Made by a program: the position numbers and the translations under genes. A DNA stretch of 64,000 bases, taken from contig NZ_JAIZDP010000001.1 of the NCBI RefSeq assembly GCF_021554725.1, positions 496,001-560,000 of the forward strand. The letters are read 5' to 3'. A model generated the notes under the pieces. That model saw only the letters and a program-made list of their open reading frames with translations, had not been told where the DNA came from and did no database searches. The stretch is from Sinomonas notoginsengisoli. Its GTDB lineage: Bacteria > Actinomycetota > Actinomycetes > Actinomycetales > Micrococcaceae. Each line of letters opens with the position of its first letter. Within the stretch, counting starts at the first letter, position 1. Of the stretch, positions 12,149 through 20,556 are shown one piece after another.

Positions 12149-13697
12149 CCTCCACGCCGTGACGCCGCTGTCGAGAACGCTCGAACACGATGCGACGCGT
12201 CTTGGGGTCGAGCAGCACAAGGTACGCCACGAATGCGAACGCAACGAGGCCCGCGAGCGCATCCGGCGGGAGCGGGATGGTGACGAATCCGAAGACGTGC
12301 AGCTGGTCCTGTGCGCCGAAGACCACGAAGAACACCACGGTGAGGTACCAGAGCTTGACCTCCCAGTTGTCCCTGATACCCGTCGCCGCGAGGAACGGGA
12401 AGAACCACAGGACGTACCAGGGCTGGATGATCGGGCCCAGCACGACGATGGCCATGAAGGCGAGCCCGAGCCTGCGCACCACCGCGCGGTCGTCGCCACG
12501 CAGGATCAGGAGCACGGCAAGGCCAATTCCAATCCATTTCAGCACGCCCCTGAACACCTCGGCGATATACCCGCCGTCGAGGCCCACTGAGCTCAGGCCA
12601 GCCGCGACGATATTGCTCGTGAACCCAGAGGGTGTGTACGCGATGAACCCCGGAGTCGGGTCGACGATCGCATTGACCCAGCCGAATCCGAGCCCGTAGA
12701 CCACCGCGCTGGCCGCGAACAGCCCGAGGCTGACCAGCGCCGTCCCCGTCCAGCACAGGATCTTCCTCAGCCATGGAGACCCCGGCCCGGCCCAGAGGAG
12801 CCCGATGAAGGGCAGGACCACGGCGGTGATCGGCTTGATCCCGATCGAGAGCGTCGTGAGGACGATCCCCGCGAGCCAGCTTCCACGGGCGGCGTAGTAC
12901 ACGCCCGCGACTGCGAAACCGATCATCAGCGCCTCATTGTGTGCACTTGCGATGCACGAGATGAGGAAGAGCGGATTGGCCGCCGTGAGCCAGACGGTGC
13001 GTGCGCCGTCGACTCCGTGAAGCTCGGCGAGGCGGTAGCCGTAGTAGGCGCAGAGGGCGACGCCCGCGAGGGCAAGGACGCGGAACAGCAGCACCGAGGT
13101 GTCTGGCTGCCCGCCCGCGATCTGCACGACCCAGCGCTCGAGCCACAGGAAGTATGGCCCATAGGGGGTCCGGGTGGAGGCCCATGACGGGTCGGAGCCG
13201 AGCTCGAGCCAGTTGTTCAGGCTCGAGATGCCGTTCGTATACGGATTGAGGCCAGCAGCCATCAGGCGTCCCTGCCCGACGTAGGCGTAGACGTCCCGCG
13301 AATAGATGGGAAACGTGGCCATGAGGGGAAGGCCCCACAGGAGCACTGCCGCGACCGCCGGCCGCACAGTTCCCGGCCCCCAGTGGCGCAGCCGCTGCCC
13401 CAGGCGGAGCCAGGAGCGGGTCAGGAGCATCGCGCCGGCCACGAGGGAGATGATGCAGGTAGTCACACCCCACGTTTCAGTCCGCAGCATGATGAAGAAC
13501 GGATTGCGCGTGAACCCCGAGGCGTCGGCGAGCCAGCCGACTCCGAACGAACCGAAGACGATCAGGAGGGACCCCACGAATCCCTGTACGAGTGCCCAGT
13601 GCGGAGGCTGGTTGATCCCGACCGGCGGTAAGGATGTCCACAGTGAGCTCAGCCGCTCGAGAAGCCTCCCGGGCAGGCCAAGGCGCAGTGAGGACAT
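12135..13697 (-). CDS. polytopic mannosyltransferase, MptA/MptB-like (second copy)
   Basis: Membrane GT-C glycosyltransferase of 520 residues, a clear paralogue of the protein at 9104-10642: SRDVYAYVGQGRLMAAGLNP, TPYGPYFLWLERWV, IGIKPITAVVLPFIGLLWAG and IQPWYVLWFFPFL align in the same order. It probably extends an alpha-1,6-mannan backbone on a lipid carrier. ATG at 13697 has AAGGGTGA 5-6 bases upstream. A TAAAAT -10 at 13749-13754 gives a leader of about 45 bases holding a duplicated 13-mer. Which copy corresponds to MptA and which to MptB cannot be decided from sequence alone. Confidence 0.85.
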   Translation of the reverse strand: MSSLRLGLPGRLLERLSSLWTSLPPVGINQPPHWALVQGFVGSLLIVFGSFGVGWLADASGFTRNPFFIMLRTETWGVTTCIISLVAGAMLLTRSWLRLGQRLRHWGPGTVRPAVAAVLLWGLPLMATFPIYSRDVYAYVGQGRLMAAGLNPYTNGISSLNNWLELGSDPSWASTRTPYGPYFLWLERWVVQIAGGQPDTSVLLFRVLALAGVALCAYYGYRLAELHGVDGARTVWLTAANPLFLISCIASAHNEALMIGFAVAGVYYAARGSWLAGIVLTTLSIGIKPITAVVLPFIGLLWAGPGSPWLRKILCWTGTALVSLGLFAASAVVYGLGFGWVNAIVDPTPGFIAYTPSGFTSNIVAAGLSSVGLDGGYIAEVFRGVLKWIGIGLAVLLILRGDDRAVVRRLGLAFMAIVVLGPIIQPWYVLWFFPFLAATGIRDNWEVKLWYLTVVFFVVFGAQDQLHVFGFVTIPLPPDALAGLVAFAFVAYLVLLDPKTRRIVFERSRQRRHGVEAAGH

Positions 13698-13714
13698 ACG
13701 TCACCCTTCGTTCC

Positions 13715-13746
13715 GTGCGGGAGAGCCCCATCAGTGCGGGAGAGCC
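13715..13746 (-). repeat. two direct 13-bp repeats in the mannosyltransferase leader
   Basis: GTGCGGGAGAGCC occurs at 13715-13727 and again at 13734-13746 (19-bp period), between the -10 at 13749-13754 and the ATG at 13697. Confidence 0.8.
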
Positions 13747-13748
13747 TC

Positions 13749-13754
13749 ATTTTA
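13749..13754 (-). promoter_or_regulatory. -10 element of the second MptA/B-like gene
   Basis: TAAAAT on the minus strand, a near-consensus -10 in an otherwise GC-rich gap between divergent genes. Confidence 0.5.
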
Positions 13755-13809
13755 GCACCGGCGCCACCATGGACGGGGGCCCGGCGCCCGGGTGCCGGCA
13801 CGTGAGCGG

Positions 13810-13815
13810 TAGTCT
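13810..13815 (+). promoter_or_regulatory. -10 element of a leaderless orn promoter
   Basis: TAGTCT ends 6 bases before the GTG start at 13822. Confidence 0.5.
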
Positions 13816-13821
13816 TGGCGA

Positions 13822-14472
13822 GTGCCCATCAGCAACGAACACATCGTCTGGATCGACTGCGAAATGACCGGCCTCGACCCGGTTTCGGACGCCCTGATCG
13901 AGGTCGCGGTCCTCGTGACGGATTCAGAGCTCAATATCCTCGGCGACGGCGTGGACGTCGTCATCAGGCCCAGTGACGAGGCGCTGGCCGGCATGAGTGA
14001 CTTTGTGCGCGCGATGCACACCGAGTCCAAGCTCATCGATGAGCTCCCCCAGGGGGTGACCCTCGAGGCCGCCCAAACCGAGGTCATGCAGTACATCCGC
14101 ACGTGGGTGAGGGAGCCCAACAAAGCCCAGCTCGGGGGGAACTCGGTCGGCACAGACCGGCTGTTCCTGGCCCGGGACATGCCCGACGTCATCGAGCACC
14201 TCCACTACCGAGTGGTCGATGTCTCGACGATCAAGGAGCTGGCCCGGCGCTGGTACCCGCGCGCCTACTTTCAGGCCCCGGCGAAGACCGGGAACCACAG
14301 GGCCCTAGGGGATATCCGCGATTCGATCGACGAGCTGCGCTACTACCGCGAGACGGTCTTCGTCCCGGCCCCCGGTCCCGAGTCCGCGGCGGCCCGCGAG
14401 GTAGCCGAACGCATCGCGTCCGCCGTGTCTGGGACCGTTGCCGCTGCGCCAACCGACGAGGAAAAAAGTTAG
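13822..14472 (+). CDS. orn: oligoribonuclease
   Basis: 3'-5' exoribonuclease of the DEDDh family, 216 residues, which degrades 2-5 nt RNA fragments (including pGpG-type dinucleotides) to mononucleotides. It shows Asp-Glu in VWIDCEMTGLDP near residue 12, the middle Asp in GNSVGTDRLFLARDMP, and the final His/Asp in KTGNHRALGDIRDSI. The C-terminal 30 residues are a variable Ala-rich tail. GTG at 13822 lies at the probable transcription start of a leaderless message (TAGTCT -10). Confidence 0.95.
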   Translation: MPISNEHIVWIDCEMTGLDPVSDALIEVAVLVTDSELNILGDGVDVVIRPSDEALAGMSDFVRAMHTESKLIDELPQGVTLEAAQTEVMQYIRTWVREPNKAQLGGNSVGTDRLFLARDMPDVIEHLHYRVVDVSTIKELARRWYPRAYFQAPAKTGNHRALGDIRDSIDELRYYRETVFVPAPGPESAAAREVAERIASAVSGTVAAAPTDEEKS

Positions 14473-14515
14473 GTTCTGGCAGCTGTTTTGGTCACGAGCA
14501 CGCTTGGCGAGCAGG

Positions 14516-14521
14516 TAGACT
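14516..14521 (+). promoter_or_regulatory. -10 element upstream of tRNA-His
   Basis: TAGACT, the same hexamer as before tRNA-Arg, about 70 bases ahead of the mature tRNA. Confidence 0.35.
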
Positions 14522-14590
14522 ACTTCTCGTTGCTTTCACGGAGGAAGAACGGTGAGGCCGTTTCGGTCCAGCCTTCCCGTGAGCGCACGC

Positions 14591-14664
14591 GGTGGGTATA
14601 GCTCAGTTGGCAGAGCGTCTGGTTGTGGTCCAGAAGGTCGCGGGTTCGAGCCCCGTTACTCACC
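14591..14664 (+). tRNA. tRNA-His (anticodon GTG)
   Basis: Cloverleaf with the extra 5' G (14591) pairing the discriminator C, acceptor GTGGGTA/TACTCAC, anticodon stem CTGG-TTGTGGT-CCAG with anticodon GTG, and T-arm GCGGG-TTCGAGC-CCCGT. Confidence 0.95.
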
Positions 14665-14763
14665 CTAGAGGCCGGTCCGCCGGCCAGAACGAGGCCGCCA
14701 GGGAATCCCCCGGTGGCCTTGTGCCGTTCTGGCAGGTACTCGGAGCAGAGCAGGAGTCGCGTC

Positions 14764-15417
14764 GTGACCGTCCATCCCATCACCATCTGGGGCGAGCCCG
14801 TCCTGCACCGTCGGGCGGCTGAGGTGACCCGGTTCGACGACGGGTTGCGCACCCTCATCGCAGACATGCACGAGACCAACGACGCCGCGCACGGCGTGGG
14901 TCTCGCGGCACCTCAGATCGGAGTCGGACTCCGTGTGTTCGTGTACAAATTCCGCAACGACGACGGCGTGCCGCCTCGCGGTGCCGTCGTGAACCCGCGC
15001 CTGACCCTGTCCAAAGTGTCGGGTTCCGCGCCCGACCCCGAGGAGGATGAGGAGGGCTGCCTCTCGTTCCCCGGGGAGGGCTATCCGCTCCAGCGGGCCG
15101 AATGGGTCAAGGTCGAGGGGTTCGACGGCGAGGGCGGCCCGCTCGAGTTCGTGGCGACCGGATGGTTCGGGCGTGTCATGCAGCACGAGTACGACCATCT
15201 GGACGGGAAGCTCTATGTCGACCGCCTGATCGACCGGTACGCGAAGAAGGCCCGGCGGGCCGCGCGCAAACATGGATGGGGCGTTCCGGGACTCAGCTGG
15301 ATGCCGGGGGTCGACCCGGATCCCTTCGGGCACGGCGACCACGACGACGTGCACGAGCATGCGAGCCACGAACACCCAGACCATGAGCAGGGCGTGCACG
15401 AGGAGTCCGGCCTCTGA
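14764..15417 (+). CDS. def: peptide deformylase with histidine-rich C-terminal tail
   Basis: Metalloprotease of 217 residues that removes the formyl group from nascent N-formyl-Met. All three catalytic motifs are present: GVGLAAPQ (residues 44-51), EGCLS with the metal Cys99, and HEYDH (141-145) with two metal histidines and the catalytic Glu. GTG at 14764 has AGGAG 7 bases upstream; the upstream open frame runs through tRNA-His and is not coding. Unusually, the last 30 residues hold eight histidines mixed with Asp and Glu and may buffer or bind metal. A strong terminator follows. Confidence 0.94.
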   Translation: MTVHPITIWGEPVLHRRAAEVTRFDDGLRTLIADMHETNDAAHGVGLAAPQIGVGLRVFVYKFRNDDGVPPRGAVVNPRLTLSKVSGSAPDPEEDEEGCLSFPGEGYPLQRAEWVKVEGFDGEGGPLEFVATGWFGRVMQHEYDHLDGKLYVDRLIDRYAKKARRAARKHGWGVPGLSWMPGVDPDPFGHGDHDDVHEHASHEHPDHEQGVHEESGL

Positions 15418-15441
15418 GGCGGACGAGTCCCGCACCCAGCG

Positions 15442-15472
15442 AAGGGCGCCGCACCTCTGGTGCGGCGCCCTT
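15442..15472. terminator. bidirectional terminator after def
   Basis: Perfect 14-bp stem AAGGGCGCCGCACC-TCT-GGTGCGGCGCCCTT between convergent genes. T-rich on either strand only at the stem ends. Confidence 0.85.
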
Positions 15473-15483
15473 CGGCGTCTGGG

Positions 15484-15684
15484 CTACTGCTCGTGGGTCA
15501 CGCGCAGGAGGTCCTCGTCGGCGGCCCGCTTGAGTTCCTCCAGCTGGGCGACCCGCTCGGGAGTCACGTCTCCCCTCGCGAGGGCTGCCTTGGCGTGGTC
15601 CACCAAGAGTTTCGCCTGCTTGGCGTTGGCCTTGGCGAGATCGAGCGCGTGCTCGAGGGTGCTCTCATGCTCAGTTGCTTCCAT
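15484..15684 (-). CDS. small helical hypothetical protein
   Basis: Sixty-six-residue acidic and Ala/Leu/Lys-rich protein, predicted almost entirely helical (EHALDLAKANAKQAKLLVDH), with no cysteine and no membrane segment. It ends just before the def terminator and lies downstream of gapB on the same strand. Function unknown. Its ATG is preceded by AGGAGCAAGATGCACCT rather than a close ribosome binding site, so the start is not certain. Confidence 0.5.
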   Translation of the reverse strand: MEATEHESTLEHALDLAKANAKQAKLLVDHAKAALARGDVTPERVAQLEELKRAADEDLLRVTHEQ

Positions 15685-15773
15685 AGGTGCATCTTGCTCC
15701 TGTGGGCGCCCAAGAATCCAGCGTGCCGCGCAAGTTGTGACCGTCTTGCCGCCCAGTCACGCCGTAGCCGCTA

Positions 15774-17255
15774 CTACCGGGCGGCTGCCAGACTGGGCTC
15801 ATCTGCGGCGGTCTGGACGGGGTATGACGGCGCGTGGTCGCCCGCGAGATCCTCGAGCACCCGGACCACCTGTGTGGAGTAGCCGAACTCGTTGTCGTAC
15901 CAGACGTACAGCACGAGGTTCTTGCCCGAGGAGATCGTGGCCAGGCCATCGACAATTCCCGCGCGACGCGAGCCGACGAAGTCGGTGGAGACAACCTCCG
16001 GAGAGTCGATGTAGTCGATCTGCTTGCGCAGCTCGGAATGCAGCGACATCTCGCGCAGGTAGGCGTTGACCTCGTCCTTTGTCGTCTCCTTCTCCAGGCT
16101 GAGGTTGAGCACCGCCATCGAGACATCCGGGGTGGGGACGCGGATCGCGTTGCCGGTGAGCTTGCCCGCGAGCTCGGGAAGCGCCTTGGCAACGGCCTTC
16201 GCGGCGCCCGTCTCGGTGAGGACCATGTTGAGCCCGGCGGCGCGGCCGCGGCGGTTGCCCTTGTGGAAGTTGTCGATCAGGTTCTGGTCGTTGGTGAACG
16301 AGTGCACCGTCTCGACGTGCCCGTGGACCACGCCGTACTTGTCATTGATGGCCTTGAGGACCGGGGTGATCGCGTTGGTCGTGCAGGAGGCAGCCGTGAC
16401 GATCTTGTCGTCGGCGTTGATCGAGCGGTGGTTGATGCCGTGGACGATGTTGGGCAGATTGCCCTTGCCCGGCGCCGTGAGGAGCACCCGCGCAACGCCC
16501 TTGCTCTGCAGGTGCTGGGACAGGCCTTCCTCGTCGCGCCACCTGCCGGTGTTGTCGACGACGATCGCATCGTTGATGCCGTACTGCGTGTAGTCCACCG
16601 AGGCCGGGTTGTCCGAGTAGATGACCTGGATCAGGGTGCCGTTGGCGAGGATGGTGTTGTTCTCCTCATCGACCGTGATGGTGCCCTCGAAGGCGCCGTG
16701 CACCGAGTCGCGGCGGAGCAGGCTCGCGCGCTTGACCAGATCCTTGTCGGAGCCCTTGCGGACCACGATGGCACGGAGGCGAAGGCCGTCACCGCCGCCC
16801 GCGTGCTCGATGAGGATGCGGGCCACGAGACGGCCGATGCGGCCGAAGCCGTACAGGACCACATCGGTGCTCCTGCGGGGATCGGCGCCATGCTTGCCCA
16901 CGATGTCCGCGAGCTCCGTGCGGAGGAAGTCCTCGAGGCCCAGGGTCTGCCCCTCGGCGCGGAACGCCTCGTTCAGGCGGGCGATGTCCACCGATGCCGC
17001 TCCGAGCTCGAGGGTGTCGAGAGCCCTCAGGATCGGGAGGGTCTCCTCGAGCGCCAGCTCCTCGCTGTCAATCTGGCGCGCCCAGCGGTGTGCCTTGAGC
17101 AGGCCGACCACGGACTGGTTGATGAGGCTGCGGCCGTGGACCGAGGTGACCACGTTGTTCTGGCGGTAGAGGCGCCCGATGATCGGGATCATCTCCTCCG
17201 CGGCGGCCTCGCGTCCGATCCACGTACCGAGTGCGGATTCCGTCGTTGTGCTCAC
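15774..17255 (-). CDS. gapB: glyceraldehyde-3-phosphate dehydrogenase, GapB type with long N-terminal extension
   Basis: GAPDH of 493 residues, about 150 longer than glycolytic GapA. The first ~130 residues form a helical extension, followed by the Rossmann motif GFGRIGR (136-142), catalytic Cys291 in AASCTTNAITP and His in VHSFTNDQ. This matches the GapB class known from corynebacteria (about 480 residues), associated with gluconeogenesis and NADP use; the cofactor here is inferred from class only. GTG at 17255 has AGAAAGG 7-8 bases upstream and starts the natural extension STTTESALGTW. The longer open frame to 17447 has no better start. Confidence 0.9.
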   Translation of the reverse strand: MSTTTESALGTWIGREAAAEEMIPIIGRLYRQNNVVTSVHGRSLINQSVVGLLKAHRWARQIDSEELALEETLPILRALDTLELGAASVDIARLNEAFRAEGQTLGLEDFLRTELADIVGKHGADPRRSTDVVLYGFGRIGRLVARILIEHAGGGDGLRLRAIVVRKGSDKDLVKRASLLRRDSVHGAFEGTITVDEENNTILANGTLIQVIYSDNPASVDYTQYGINDAIVVDNTGRWRDEEGLSQHLQSKGVARVLLTAPGKGNLPNIVHGINHRSINADDKIVTAASCTTNAITPVLKAINDKYGVVHGHVETVHSFTNDQNLIDNFHKGNRRGRAAGLNMVLTETGAAKAVAKALPELAGKLTGNAIRVPTPDVSMAVLNLSLEKETTKDEVNAYLREMSLHSELRKQIDYIDSPEVVSTDFVGSRRAGIVDGLATISSGKNLVLYVWYDNEFGYSTQVVRVLEDLAGDHAPSYPVQTAADEPSLAAAR

Positions 17256-17474
17256 ACAGGTGCCTTTCTCTGCGTCTCGCGCGCACGCCATCGTGCGCAT
17301 GCCCGCCGTTGATGCCCAGGGTTGGTCAAGGGGCATGAAGAGAGCCGGTCCTGCGATCGCAGAGCCCGGCCCAAGGAGAACTTCTACGTTCCCTTCAATT
17401 GTACGTGGGGGCGGCAGAAAGCCGGAGCCACGTTTCTGTGAAGTCACTCACACGCTATCAGTTCGGCGGAGGGC

Positions 17475-17892
17475 GAGGACAGGCCGGCCTGTGAGCCGGG
17501 TTCTGTCTCCGCGTCGGGTTGCCCCGACGCGGGAGGCGACCATCCATCTAGGACCGCCGTTGCCGGCGGCCTCGAGCGGCCTACCCGGGCGCTCGGGCGG
17601 GCAGCCCTCGAACGCGCCCTGTCTGGCCTTGCTCCGGGTGGGGTTTACCGAGCCTCCCCGGTCACCCGGGGAGCTGGTGGTCTCTTACACCGCCGTTTCA
17701 CCCTTACCGCTTTGATGCTGCGCCGAAGGCGCCTCACCAGCGGCGGTCTGTTCTCTGTGGCACTGGCCTGCGGGTTACCCCGAGTGGGCGTTACCCACCA
17801 CCCTGCCCTGCGGAGCCCGGACTTTCCTCGCGACGCCCTGGATGCAGTGGATGCATCAAGGCGCCCCGCGGCCGCCCGGCCGACCTGTCCTC
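17475..17892 (-). ncRNA. rnpB: RNase P RNA, bacterial class A
   Basis: Catalytic RNA of RNase P, which matures tRNA 5' ends. On the minus strand it contains the conserved GAGGAAAGTCCGGGCTCC near the 5' end and AGAACCCGGCTCACAGGC near the 3' end. The P1 helix is visible: 17878-17892 pairs with 17475-17489 (GAGGACAGG.CGGCC with one G-U). Mature ends are set by P1 and are good to a few bases. It is divergent from yaaA. Confidence 0.95.
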
Positions 17893-17934
17893 GACCTCCA
17901 AGTGTACGTCCCCGCCACGCTGGGCCCCTCCGGG

Positions 17935-17940
17935 TAGGAT
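17935..17940 (+). promoter_or_regulatory. -10 element of a leaderless yaaA promoter
   Basis: TAGGAT ends 6 bases before the GTG at 17947, the second of two adjacent GTG codons. The first is too close to the -10 to be transcribed. Confidence 0.45.
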
Positions 17941-17946
17941 TCCGTG

Positions 17947-18711
17947 GTGCTCATCCTGCTGCCGCCCTCGGAGGGCAAGACTCCTGCACCGGCTGGCTCC
18001 GCCGTCAACCTGGCCTCGCTGAGCTTCCCGGAGCTCGCGGTGGCACGCAAGGAAGTCATGCGCGCCCTCTCCGAGGTGAGCGGACGCGAGGATGCCCTCG
18101 AGGCGCTCGGCGTCGGGGCCTCGCTGGCGCACGACGTCGAGCGGAACCGGCGGCTCCACGCCGAACCGGCGGCGCCCGCCCACCGCGTGTATTCGGGCGT
18201 GCTCTACGAGGCCTTGGGATACTCGACGCTCACGCCTGCGCAGAAGCGCCGGGCCGAGGACTGGATCGTCGTGGTCTCCGCCTTGTGGGGCGCGGTCGGC
18301 TTCGGGGATGCCGTGCCCTCGTACCGGCTGTCGATGTCGACAGCCCTGCCGGGTCTGGGCCGGCTCGCCTCGTACTGGAGGCCGCTGCTGGCCGAGGCCC
18401 TCGCCGACCGCGCAGGCGACGGGATCGTCGTCGACTGCCGTTCGAGCACGTACGCGGCTGCCTACGTGCCGCCTGCGGCCAGGACCGTGAGGGTGGACGT
18501 CTTCCGCGATCGAGGAGGCAGGCGCAGCGTCGTGAGCCACTTCGCGAAGCACCACCGGGGCGAATTCGTCCGTCACCTGCTCGCACACCGCGGCAAGGCG
18601 CCGTCCACGCCCGAGGCGCTGCTCGGCGTCGCGCGCGGGAAATGGGAGGCCGAGCTGCGCGAGGGGACCGCCAAACGGGCCCACTCGCTCGCGCTCATCC
18701 TGCGGGACTGA
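17947..18711 (+). CDS. yaaA: peroxide stress protein YaaA (DUF328 family)
   Basis: Cytoplasmic protein of 254 residues of the YaaA/DUF328 family, which in E. coli limits free iron and DNA damage during peroxide stress. Signatures are LILLPPSEGKT at the start, FPELAVARKEVM, the YSGVLYEALGY block, and C-terminal SHFAKHHRGEFVRHL. Two tandem GTG codons exist (17944, 17947); the TAGGAT -10 position favours 17947. Biochemical function in Actinobacteria is not established. Confidence 0.88.
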   Translation: MLILLPPSEGKTPAPAGSAVNLASLSFPELAVARKEVMRALSEVSGREDALEALGVGASLAHDVERNRRLHAEPAAPAHRVYSGVLYEALGYSTLTPAQKRRAEDWIVVVSALWGAVGFGDAVPSYRLSMSTALPGLGRLASYWRPLLAEALADRAGDGIVVDCRSSTYAAAYVPPAARTVRVDVFRDRGGRRSVVSHFAKHHRGEFVRHLLAHRGKAPSTPEALLGVARGKWEAELREGTAKRAHSLALILRD

Positions 18712-18748
18712 CCGCACCTGAGGCTGACGGGTCCTGGGAGCCCGGGCT

Positions 18749-19483
18749 TCAGCTCCACTCTGGCGAGCGGACGAGAATGCAGCCCGAATCGGGGCAGAAC
18801 ACCACCTCGTCCTCCGCCGCGGCCCGGATCGCAGCCAGGTCTCCCGGGCTCAGTGCCATGCCCGAACCCTCGGAAGTGCCGTGGAAGAGCCGCGCCGCGC
18901 CCACTCCGCGCTTGGAAAGGGTCTTCTCATAGAGGCTGAGAAGGCCCGCATCGATGGTGGCCGCATACTCTTCGCGCTCCGCGGCCACCGTCGCCCGTTC
19001 CTGCGCCACCTCAGCGATCTGAGCGTCCAGCTCAGCACGGAGAGCATCGCTCCCGGACTGTGCCGCGGCGAGTGCGCGCGCTGCCGAGGCTTGGGCTTCG
19101 CGGAGACCATCGAGCCGCTCCAGAATCTCGAGTTCGGCGTCCTCGAGGTCGCTCTTGCGCGCGGTGAGGGCCCCGATGTCCTTCTGGAGCGCCTCGAGAT
19201 CCTTCGAGAGACCACCCGCATAGAGTCGTTCCTCGTCCTTGCCGATCCTCGCAGACACCTCCGCGACCTTGGCCTCCGAGGCGACCAGCTCGCCGTCCGC
19301 GAGGGCCACGGCGTCATCGGCTGCCCGCGCGGCGAGGCTCGTGGCCTCGAGCTCCGCCATGGCCGGTGCGATCCTCGGGTCCTTGTCCAGTGCCCGGCGC
19401 GCCACATCGAGCGCGCGCAGTTTGGCATCGAGAGCCTGGAGGCCGAGCAGCTTGAGCTGTTCGGCGGCCGGGGCCTTGGGCAT
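18749..19483 (-). CDS. DUF164-type coiled-coil protein with a degenerate zinc ribbon
   Basis: Protein of 244 residues: a long antiparallel coiled coil (residues 10-190, heptads rich in Ala, Leu, Glu and Arg) followed by a C-terminal ribbon. Family members normally carry two Cys-x-x-Cys pairs. Here only CPDSGC near residue 233 remains; where the first pair is expected the sequence reads FHGTSEGSGMALSPGDL. Zinc binding is therefore doubtful. ATG at 19483 has AGGAGG 6 bases upstream. It lies just downstream of the Nif3-like gene on the same strand, a pairing common in Actinobacteria. Function unknown. Confidence 0.85.
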   Translation of the reverse strand: MPKAPAAEQLKLLGLQALDAKLRALDVARRALDKDPRIAPAMAELEATSLAARAADDAVALADGELVASEAKVAEVSARIGKDEERLYAGGLSKDLEALQKDIGALTARKSDLEDAELEILERLDGLREAQASAARALAAAQSGSDALRAELDAQIAEVAQERATVAAEREEYAATIDAGLLSLYEKTLSKRGVGAARLFHGTSEGSGMALSPGDLAAIRAAAEDEVVFCPDSGCILVRSPEWS

Positions 19484-19542
19484 CGGTTCCTCCTGCAGTG
19501 GGCGCCACGCTGGCGCAGCGGTGTCGGGACGGTCTGCGGACT

Positions 19543-20502
19543 CTACCCCTCGCCGGGGGTGAGGATGAAGTCCCACGGGTCGGTGTTGATGGTCGAGACC
19601 CGGATGTCGAGGCTGTGCCCCTGGTCCTTCAGGACGTTGTCCAGGGCCGCCGCAGCGGCGGGCAGCCACAGCCACTCGCTCGCAAAGTGGCTCACGTCGA
19701 TGAGATAGGGGCGCCCATCCGAGGAGGACGCGCGGGCCTCGGACGCCGGATGGTGGCGGAGGTCCGCGGTGACGTACACGTCCGCCTCCGCGGCGCGGAC
19801 GGCGTCGAAGAGGCTGTCCCCCGCTCCCCCGCACAGGGCGACGCGGCGCACGAGTCCGTCGCGGTCGCCGGACACCCGGACGCCGCCCGCCACGGCCGGC
19901 AGGATTCCGAAGAGGCGCCCGGCGAGGTCCCCGAGGCTCGTGATCTCGGGCAGGTCTCCCACGCGCCCGATCCCCTCCTCGGGAAGCCCGTTCGCGGCCT
20001 TGGTGAGCGGACCCACTGCATCGAGCCCGATCGCGTCGGCCAGGACGTCGGAGACTCCCCCGACGGCCGAGTCGCCATTGGTGTGGACGCTCACGAGGGC
20101 GATTCCGGACTCGATCAGGCGGTGCACGGCACGGCCCTTGGGAGTGTTCGCGGCAACGCTCGTGACACCGCGCAGCAGTAGGGGGTGGTGCGCCACAATG
20201 AGGTCGGCCTCCCATGCCGCCGCCTCATCAATGACCTCGAGGACGGGATCGACGCAGAAGAGGATCCTCCTCACGGGCTGGGAGGGCCGTCCCGTCACGA
20301 GCCCGACGGCGTCCCACTCCTCGGCTAGCGACTCGGGCCACAGCTCCTCGACAGCCAGCAGCACATCGGCGAGTGTGACGCCGCCGGAGGCCGCGCCGTC
20401 GTGCGTTCCCTCCGCCTCCGGAATGCTCTCGCCCGCCGCCTCGGCGCGCTGGTCTGGGGACTTCTCGTTCTCTGCTGGGGCGGGGCCGGTCTGCTCTGAC
20501 AC
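19543..20502 (-). CDS. Nif3-like dinuclear metal-centre hexameric protein
   Basis: Member of the Nif3/YqfO family (319 residues), often annotated as GTP cyclohydrolase 1 type 2 homologue, although true activity is unproven. Metal ligands are visible: HHPLLL (twin His) near residue 110, HTNGD, and near the C-terminus DVSHFASEW with the final His/Glu pair. The N-terminal ~45 residues are acidic and Pro-rich with no counterpart in the core fold. GTG at 20502 (GTG TCA GAG) follows GAGAGGA; the core begins at TLADVLLAVEELWP. It neighbours the DUF164 gene and is divergent from msrA. Confidence 0.85.
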   Translation of the reverse strand: MSEQTGPAPAENEKSPDQRAEAAGESIPEAEGTHDGAASGGVTLADVLLAVEELWPESLAEEWDAVGLVTGRPSQPVRRILFCVDPVLEVIDEAAAWEADLIVAHHPLLLRGVTSVAANTPKGRAVHRLIESGIALVSVHTNGDSAVGGVSDVLADAIGLDAVGPLTKAANGLPEEGIGRVGDLPEITSLGDLAGRLFGILPAVAGGVRVSGDRDGLVRRVALCGGAGDSLFDAVRAAEADVYVTADLRHHPASEARASSSDGRPYLIDVSHFASEWLWLPAAAAALDNVLKDQGHSLDIRVSTINTDPWDFILTPGEG

Positions 20503-20556
20503 CAGGGGCGGTCCTCTCTCGGGAATCTTCCGCGGGCTGCGGACATTGTAGGCAGC

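Noticed and set aside
15834-17312. 492-codon plus-strand open frame over gapB
   Set aside because: Antisense shadow of gapB; no ribosome binding site and no recognisable domain.
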